Assembly: GCA_000310025.1 (NCBI GenBank) | Contig: FN649729.1 | Span: 923,014-987,013 of the forward strand | Reading direction: 5' to 3' | DNA: 64,000 nucleotides | DNA from: Ectocarpus siliculosus | Lineage: Eukaryota > Sar > Phaeophyceae > Ectocarpales > Ectocarpaceae | Shown here: in pieces, positions 58,301-64,000 of the stretch | How positions within the stretch are numbered: the first letter of the stretch is position 1 | Layout: each line of letters opens with the position of its first letter | Notes under the pieces: generated by a model | The model's database searches: none | Told to the model about the DNA's origin: nothing | What the model saw: only the letters and a program-made list of their open reading frames with translations | Translations under genes and position numbers: made by a program

Positions 58301-60752
58301 GCAGTCGTTGGCCGCAGCACCAGCAACCAGTGTTTATCACATCACGGGATTCACATCCTGGGGCGAAGCGTATCAGGAGCTTCACGTGCTGGTGTGAAAA
58401 ATCTCCAAAGGCGATTGGTTCGCGGCGAAACAAAAACCAACAAGCCACAGCCTTCATACGAGCTTGTGCCCACTGAGCGCTCTCGGCAAAAAAAAAAACG
58501 CACGTGGATGGAGCGATTGGAGGAGCGAGATGCGGTACAACCGAGAACCTTTCCACAGGCGCAACCCGTTGTGCAGACCACCACCCACCACGGCGGTGGT
58601 TGGTTAATTGGTCGAAAGCGTACGATTTGTCGCCTTCCAAATTGAAGAAAAAGTGCCTCAGGATAAAAGGCGGAGACAATAACAAATAACCCCGTGCTTG
58701 CCTTCCTCCCGTGTAACTGCGACTGGTGCGTCAAATATACGAAGTATATCGCAAGGTGTGGGATAGACTGGCGTCTAGAATAGATGGGATGAACACAGAC
58801 ACACGTCGTAAATTATCAACGTAAAGAGACATCATTTCTACGCCCTCCTCACCCCCAAAAAAGCGATCCTAAAAAGAGCGAAACCCACCTGTCCTCCGGA
58901 ATCCTGTCCCCTTCTCCTCCGCGCGCCCCCCTGCCGGACAAGGTCGCATGCAAAGCCACAAACTCGGAGAACCGTTTCTGCAGGTACCACACCAGGGAGG
59001 CGTTGTTGGCGACCGCAAGGTGATAGGCCCTGTAGCCCCTGCCGAACGAGTCCGTCTCCCAGCTAGACCCGCACACCCCGCAGCAGAGGGGGGGCAGAGG
59101 CACGCGGCCGGACGGCATGACCCACAGGGTCACGGCAGCTGGGAAAGCAGGAATTATTTGGGGGTGATCATTGCGGGGGCCCTCCACTGTCGTCGGCGTT
59201 CCTCCGGTCGCCCCGTGTGGTGTCAACGCGGCTATATATGCAGAACGCCGTGTGTCGGCGGCAGCAGAGCTCTCCGCATCATCAGTAGGAGGAGCAGCCG
59301 ACGCCGCCCATTGGCTACTCAGGGCGGACAGGAGGGGTGCTGATTCATCCGTCACCCAGAGCTCGCCGCCACGACCTTGAGCACCGTCGCGACCAGCGAA
59401 ACCATTTTCCACGCTGCCAGCACGAGGAGTTGGCGAGGGCAATCGGCTCGTCCTTCGTTGGTCTTCTTCTTCTTCCCCCACCCCAGGGGCTTGTGCGTGT
59501 TGCCGGCTACTGCCGTCGCCATCACCGCTTCCACCACCCGCCTCCTTCGCCGCTTCCCTCCCCTCTACCCCCGTCCCGGCCCTTCCGGAGGCATCGTCGG
59601 TCTTCGGGCCAACTCCCACGCCAGCCCCACAGCTACCTGTTGTCTTTTCTGCTGCTGCAACGGCCGAGGCATCGGCATCGAAACCCTTCGCACATCCGCC
59701 GCTACCACTGCCGCTACCACTATTGCTGGTGCTGCCGCTGCTGGCGTCGCCGCTAAGACTACTGCCAGTTTTACCATCACAACTTGCGTCGCCCCCCGTG
59801 GCGTCCGGCACAGCGAGGAACAAGAAGGCACCGGGACGAAGCCCTTTCCCGCGAAAGTGCAGCACGTCGCTGCACAACCGGAACCGGGCGTCGTACGCCA
59901 CGGCGGTAGCGGTCGTCCCGAGAACATCCCCAGGCACGTTCCCAGCAACGGTTCCCGACCCGGCCGTCGTTTCGCTCTCTCCCGCAAGAAGCTCGTGGGG
60001 CGATGAATTCGGAACATGCCTACGGTTCAATTCGGCTCCAACCTCATCTGAACTCGCCGCTACCGGGAACCGGCCAGTCACAACCCGCGGTTGACCGTGG
60101 GGGCTTTTCCCACGAAGGGTACCTTGTTGTCGGGGGGGGGGTGCAAGTATGCGCATTTGTGGTGAAAAGAAAGCAGTGACAAGTGAGCGGAAGGCGCAAG
60201 GAGGGGGCGAGGGAAGGAGGCGGGTGAACATATGTTTTGCTGCTGATAACCTGGGTAAATTACCGTAGCGAGGTTAAGGTAAATGCGGATCAGACTTGGC
60301 GCAAGTCGCCAACAGAGATGCATCGCTCTCTACTGACGCTGCAAAAGTTCTTAAGGATGCTTGATTGGAACTCAAAAAAAAAAAAAATAGGGACACCCTC
60401 ACCGTTGTTTGGCCCCGTAGCAGCCCCAGCAGCGGTAGCGACACCACCATGGGATTCGTTCTCGTCCACCGCCGTATTACCGCGCCGGTCAGCCAAACTA
60501 TCGGAGGTTCCTGCTGAGGGGCGGAAATCACTTGCCAAAGGACCAACCCACTCTCCCTGGTTAAAGCTCGCCCCCGCTCCTGCCGGCCTCGTTGCTGCTG
60601 TGTGGCTTTCTGCATCCCCAACCAGGGCGGAGGTGATCCGGTGCGCCTCTCGCTTGACGTCATTCGCTGACAACCGCCACAGGGTGTGCCTGTCGAACCA
60701 CAGTTCAATGTAGCTGGGCGGGTATGGAACAGAGCGTAGACGTCGGGTGGAG
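55306..60752 (-). CDS. PX domain joined to a YiiX-like permuted papain-fold (NlpC/P60) protein; both ends unresolved
   Basis: Phase-consistent exons: 60403-60752, 58889-60122, 58109-58279, 56902-57358, 56200-56403, 55306-55968. The second exon has a very long Gly/Ser-rich stretch and ends in the first half of a PX domain (YRAYHLAVANN, QKRFSEFVALH). The third supplies its second half (LPKPPMRTFG, LERYLQELL, FLGLV). PX domains bind phosphoinositides on endosomal membranes. After a charged linker comes GDVVLFRCRG...WDHVGVVV, then LDLLESTHGGVHRYPL, and finally SYLCSQLVGAAL. These are the blocks of the YiiX/LRAT-like circularly permuted cysteine hydrolases, with the His in DHVG and the Cys in YLCSQL. 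A poly-Glu run (55711-55750) lies before the Cys. Upstream exons exist (60752 begins in phase 2). A strong donor (gaag/gtgagg near 55415) means the C-terminus may differ from the stop at 55306. Confidence 0.75.
55711..55750 (-). repeat. Coding GAG repeat (poly-Glu) in the PX/YiiX-like gene
   Basis: About thirteen CTC units on the plus strand encode a poly-glutamate run in an acidic linker upstream of the putative catalytic cysteine. Confidence 0.9.
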
Positions 60753-62521
60753 CTGCTTGGTCAAAGTTTTCTGGCTGTGCTGTGCTTGGTGAATTTTGTA
60801 GGTTGATTCTCCCTCTCTGCGGAGTAACGCCCATCTCAGAGGAACAAAAAAATGCGGTGAAACTGCTGTTCCGAAGAATACACGGTTAGGTCAAGATGAT
60901 GAGGGATGAGAGCGAAATCGGCGTCAAGTTAACTAACTACAGCAGAATTTCCTTGAACTGCTGTGTTGTTGTGCCCACAAAGCGCTACATATGTCCTGCC
61001 CCATCCCAACATGGGTGAAAAGACGGGGAATAACGTTCCACGAGGGCGGTGCTGCTGTGTTCGGTGCATCATCACTGCTTTCCACTGTATCGAACGGCGT
61101 GTTTGTTTGCGCGCAAGCAAGAAGCCATCAAGATCAGTGAAGCTGAATAAGTCATGCACGACAGAATCGGGGTTCTCATGGCTGATGTTGCATAGCAGCA
61201 ATTGATACGGGCCTGCTGACGGTAGGTACAGCAGCAGTGGCAGCAGTTTCCGGTGTGGTAGATCACATGAAACGTACCAACAGCTGTTGATGTCACCTGT
61301 AACTGTCGAAGATGACCCGCACTCTGCCGAGGTGATGACGCCTCGCACATGCCCTAGGATGCACGTTTGTCGCCAGGGAATGGAGATGATTGTGCCTTCC
61401 GTTCTCCATGGTCATTCCATTGGTCTTCGTAGTGCGCCGGTGTGTAGCAAGGAGCGTGTAGCAGTGGGCTTGGGTTGCCAACGGGGGGCTGACACCGGAT
61501 GACAGGTGAACCCAAACGCCAATTTGGAGTTCCATTTTTCCCACGCGGGGGAATTCCCCTCGACTCTCACCGGCTGTCGCCCTACACCCTACACTACTGC
61601 TGTAGTCACGTAGTCACTGAAGGTGTCATTTCTCAGGCGCCTGATATGTTTCATCTTCGGTAGGTCTCATTTTATTCGAAGCCAAGTGGGGTTCTTGACG
61701 TTTGTAGTCCGCATCCCAAGTAAAACAAGCTTGGTGTGCTGACAGAACAAAATCATGTGCTCTTGAAAAAGTGTACATGTACTTCACCAATTCTTTTATC
61801 GCCTGTATTCCTGGAGGGTTCGGCGTCGAGAAAAGCGTGCAAAAGAAGCATCAATCCACAGGGGGCATGCGTGTAGCAACTCCCGACGCAGTGTGTTGAA
61901 CACTGGTTGGTCTGGTGAAGTCTACAAAGTAGGAGTCAAAGATTTCTTCCTTGGTGACCACCCCACCACCCATTCGCCACTCTGTGCAGGCAGGGCGTCG
62001 AAATAAGTCGCGCAATTTTTGTGGGAAAAAACTCTCCATGATCGTATGAATTGCATTGCGCTGCCATAGCTTCGTCTACATTAGTATGGCGTGCAGCGTG
62101 CGGTGAACGTGTGTGTAGCAGCCTCGGAGTAACCCCACCGTCCGGTCGACGGGGAAAAGACAACAAAAAAAGAAAACCACAAAACCACAACACAGAAGAC
62201 AACCAAACGGACCAAGACGACAAACAATAAAGGAGAATTCAGAGATAATATATGAAGACTGGTGCTTGAAAACCCATCGGGAAGGAGATAAAGTACTACA
62301 CTACATGTGGTGCCGCAATCTGCATCAACCATTCCCCCTCCCTCCCCCCCCAGTACCCCGCCCGAAACTTCGCGCCTGCCTCTCAACAGTAGTAGTCAAC
62401 TATAAAACATTTGCCCCTTCATGTCCAACCGCCATATCCTGCGAGCTCAAGAACGCAAAATCATCGAAACGCCACTGTTCAAAAATTCTCGTCTTGAATT
62501 GTGCACTCGACACTCGAACTG
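60753..62521. other. Between PX/YiiX-like gene and phosphoglycerate mutase, no certain gene
   Basis: The missing 5' exon or exons of the PX/YiiX-like gene are expected here but could not be identified. Open frames on both strands at 60929-61348 and 61936-62386 show no domain. A palindromic actactgctgtagt motif lies near 61593. The last 300 bases before 62522 are A/C-rich and probably hold the mutase 3' UTR. Confidence 0.4.
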
Positions 62522-63958
62522 TTACTTGGTCTGCGCCTTGACCGCCTCGATCCTTGCGCGGATTCCCGAAACATCCCCGAGGTAGCGGGCGGACAGCGGG
62601 GGGATAGCTTCCGGGTGTGTGATGGGCTTGAGGTCCTTGTCCAGCGTGAACACGAGCGGCACACCTGCAACAGCCCAAAAGGTAGGGAGGGAAAGCGGAG
62701 AAACAGCGGGCAGTCAGTGACTCGAGTAGATACTATTAACATTGGCTCCGGGCCATCATCCCTTTCGAGAGACGGAGCACGGTCGTACTTCATCAAATAG
62801 ATGAAAACAGCCAACATCCACGCACTCGAGACGTGCCCACCACGCCCACCACACGAGATTCTCTTTGATGTACATACATTGCCCTTTCCGTTGTGCGGTT
62901 TGTGGCAACCACGTCCCATCCAAGGGAGCGGGTTCGATCAGATTTGTGCGAACCGACCGAAAGTCTTTCGTACCAGGGTTGAGGTCGACCATTCGAAAAA
63001 TGTGGTTTAGCTCCCAGCGCGCGAAAAGTGAAAGACGAGGGAAAAGGAACTATGCGGGGGGTGTTCTCAGTTGCTTGTATAAATCTGACCTCAATTGCGA
63101 TTGACTATTGATTCGCTGGAGGCGGGGTGCGGAGGAGGGAAGCGATGCTCTGGTCTTGTAATCGACTGGATGGTGTGACTGCTGTGGTGCAACCAGTGAT
63201 GGCACATCATCTTCAGCATGGAGCAAAAAGCTCTTGTATTGGTGTGCAGCAAGTGTACCCGAATGACTCCAAACCACCACGCTCCAAACGACTCTCATAT
63301 GTAGAACCAAGAGGTGCACGCGGCCTCACGCGACAGAGAAAGATCAGAGAGAGCGAGAGAGAGAGAGAAAGAGAGAAAGAGAGAGAGACAAGAGAGACAG
63401 AAAGACCTTGCCAACGCACCGGTGGGGATGTCCAAGCCGACGATGTCCTCGTCGGAGATCTCATCCAGGTGCTGGCACAGCCCGCGGATGGTGTTTCCGT
63501 GGGCCACGATAAGGATCCGCTTCCCGCTCTTGATGGCGGGAGCGATCTCGTTCTCCCACTCCACCAGGAAACGGTCCTTCGTCAACTGCAGCCAAACGAG
63601 CAACGCGCACAGAACCAAGGTGGTCAAGCAGAGCAGCGGTACACGGATGGTTCTAGGGGGGAAAAGTCTTGCTCACCCTGATACCCGCATGGGTACAAAC
63701 ACGAGCTGCATGCTTTTCTCCAAGAAAAGGCCAATCAGATGACAAGAGACAGCTGCCGCGACTCAACCACTGCGTCGCCATTGTTAACTACATGCTCTTC
63801 CTCGAACAGTGCAGTAGACAGGATTTTTCGATTTTTTTACCTCGACGCTGGCAGCCACAGAAAGAAAAAAATGACAACGCACCTTGAGAGATTCCGCCCG
63901 CGGGAGGTCGGCCGGGTCCACCCCAGCGTACTTGCGGTCGTTCTGGGGAAGGTCATCG
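62522..63958 (-). CDS. gpmA: 2,3-bisphosphoglycerate-dependent phosphoglycerate mutase, C-terminal part (5' end beyond window)
   Basis: Three exons visible: 63883-63958, 63420-63585, 62522-62664, with matching phases, giving 128 residues up to the stop. The enzyme interconverts 3- and 2-phosphoglycerate in glycolysis and gluconeogenesis. Recognisable features are [45 protein letters not shown] with the second catalytic His, LDIPTG joined to VPLVF, and a tail ARYLGD...IEAVKAQTK as in bacterial-type GpmA. The N-terminal RHG motif with the phosphorylated His must lie on exons to the right of 64000. Whether it is the plastid or cytosolic isoform cannot be told without the N-terminus. A GA-rich run occupies the intron downstream of the AHGN exon. 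Confidence 0.93.
63343..63406 (+). repeat. GA-rich microsatellite in a gpmA intron
   Basis: AG-rich run with scattered C and A. On the coding strand it is a CT-rich tract just downstream of the donor at 63419. Confidence 0.9.
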
Positions 63959-64000
63959 CTGTGAAAAAGGAATTGAGGTTAAACGGATACGGTAACAACG

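Overview
This is a window of intron-rich nuclear DNA from a eukaryote, most likely a photosynthetic stramenopile and probably a brown alga. Three things point that way. Every recognisable gene is split into short exons by phase-consistent GT-AG introns. One protein begins with a signal peptide followed by an Ala-Phe junction, the style of plastid targeting used by secondary red-plastid algae. The DNA between genes is full of degraded transposons, foldback elements and microsatellites. The genus cannot be fixed from the sequence alone.

Layout. 1-828 is a long inverted repeat. 2248-9005 (minus) is a beta-alanine-activating-enzyme homologue (AASDH/ACSF4 type: adenylation domain, carrier domain, C-terminal beta-propeller) whose 5' end is unresolved. 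9006-16942 is repeat-rich DNA with one assembly gap, a telomere-like stretch and a small MITE. 16943-21948 is a gag-only LTR retrotransposon with decayed gag. 22964-29319 (minus) is a CaMK/CDPK-type protein kinase in seven exons, without EF hands. 29320-37518 is gene-poor and repeat-rich. 37519-48499 (minus) is UTP14, the small-subunit processome protein, in 13 exons. Divergent from it at 48796-52924 (plus) is a four-exon gene for a probable plastid-targeted protein resembling the bacterial haem-utilisation HutX/ChuX fold. Its 3-kb last intron holds a 1.2-kb foldback element, three tRNA-Cys(GCA) genes on the opposite strand and co-amplified BRCT-like fragments. 55306-60752 (minus) encodes a PX domain joined to a YiiX-like permuted papain-fold domain. 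62522-63958 (minus) is the 3' part of 2,3-bisphosphoglycerate-dependent phosphoglycerate mutase, running off the right edge.

The genes do not form a pathway. They are housekeeping or regulatory genes (ribosome biogenesis, glycolysis, signalling, tRNA supply) scattered among repeats. Exon models were built by hand by requiring consensus splice sites, matching reading phase and continuity of the protein family. Internal exons are well supported. The 5' ends of the AASDH and PX genes, the 3' end of the PX gene and all UTRs are not resolved. Three gaps of exactly 100 N lie at 12291-12390, 39967-40066 and 54754-54853, each next to long G or C homopolymers.
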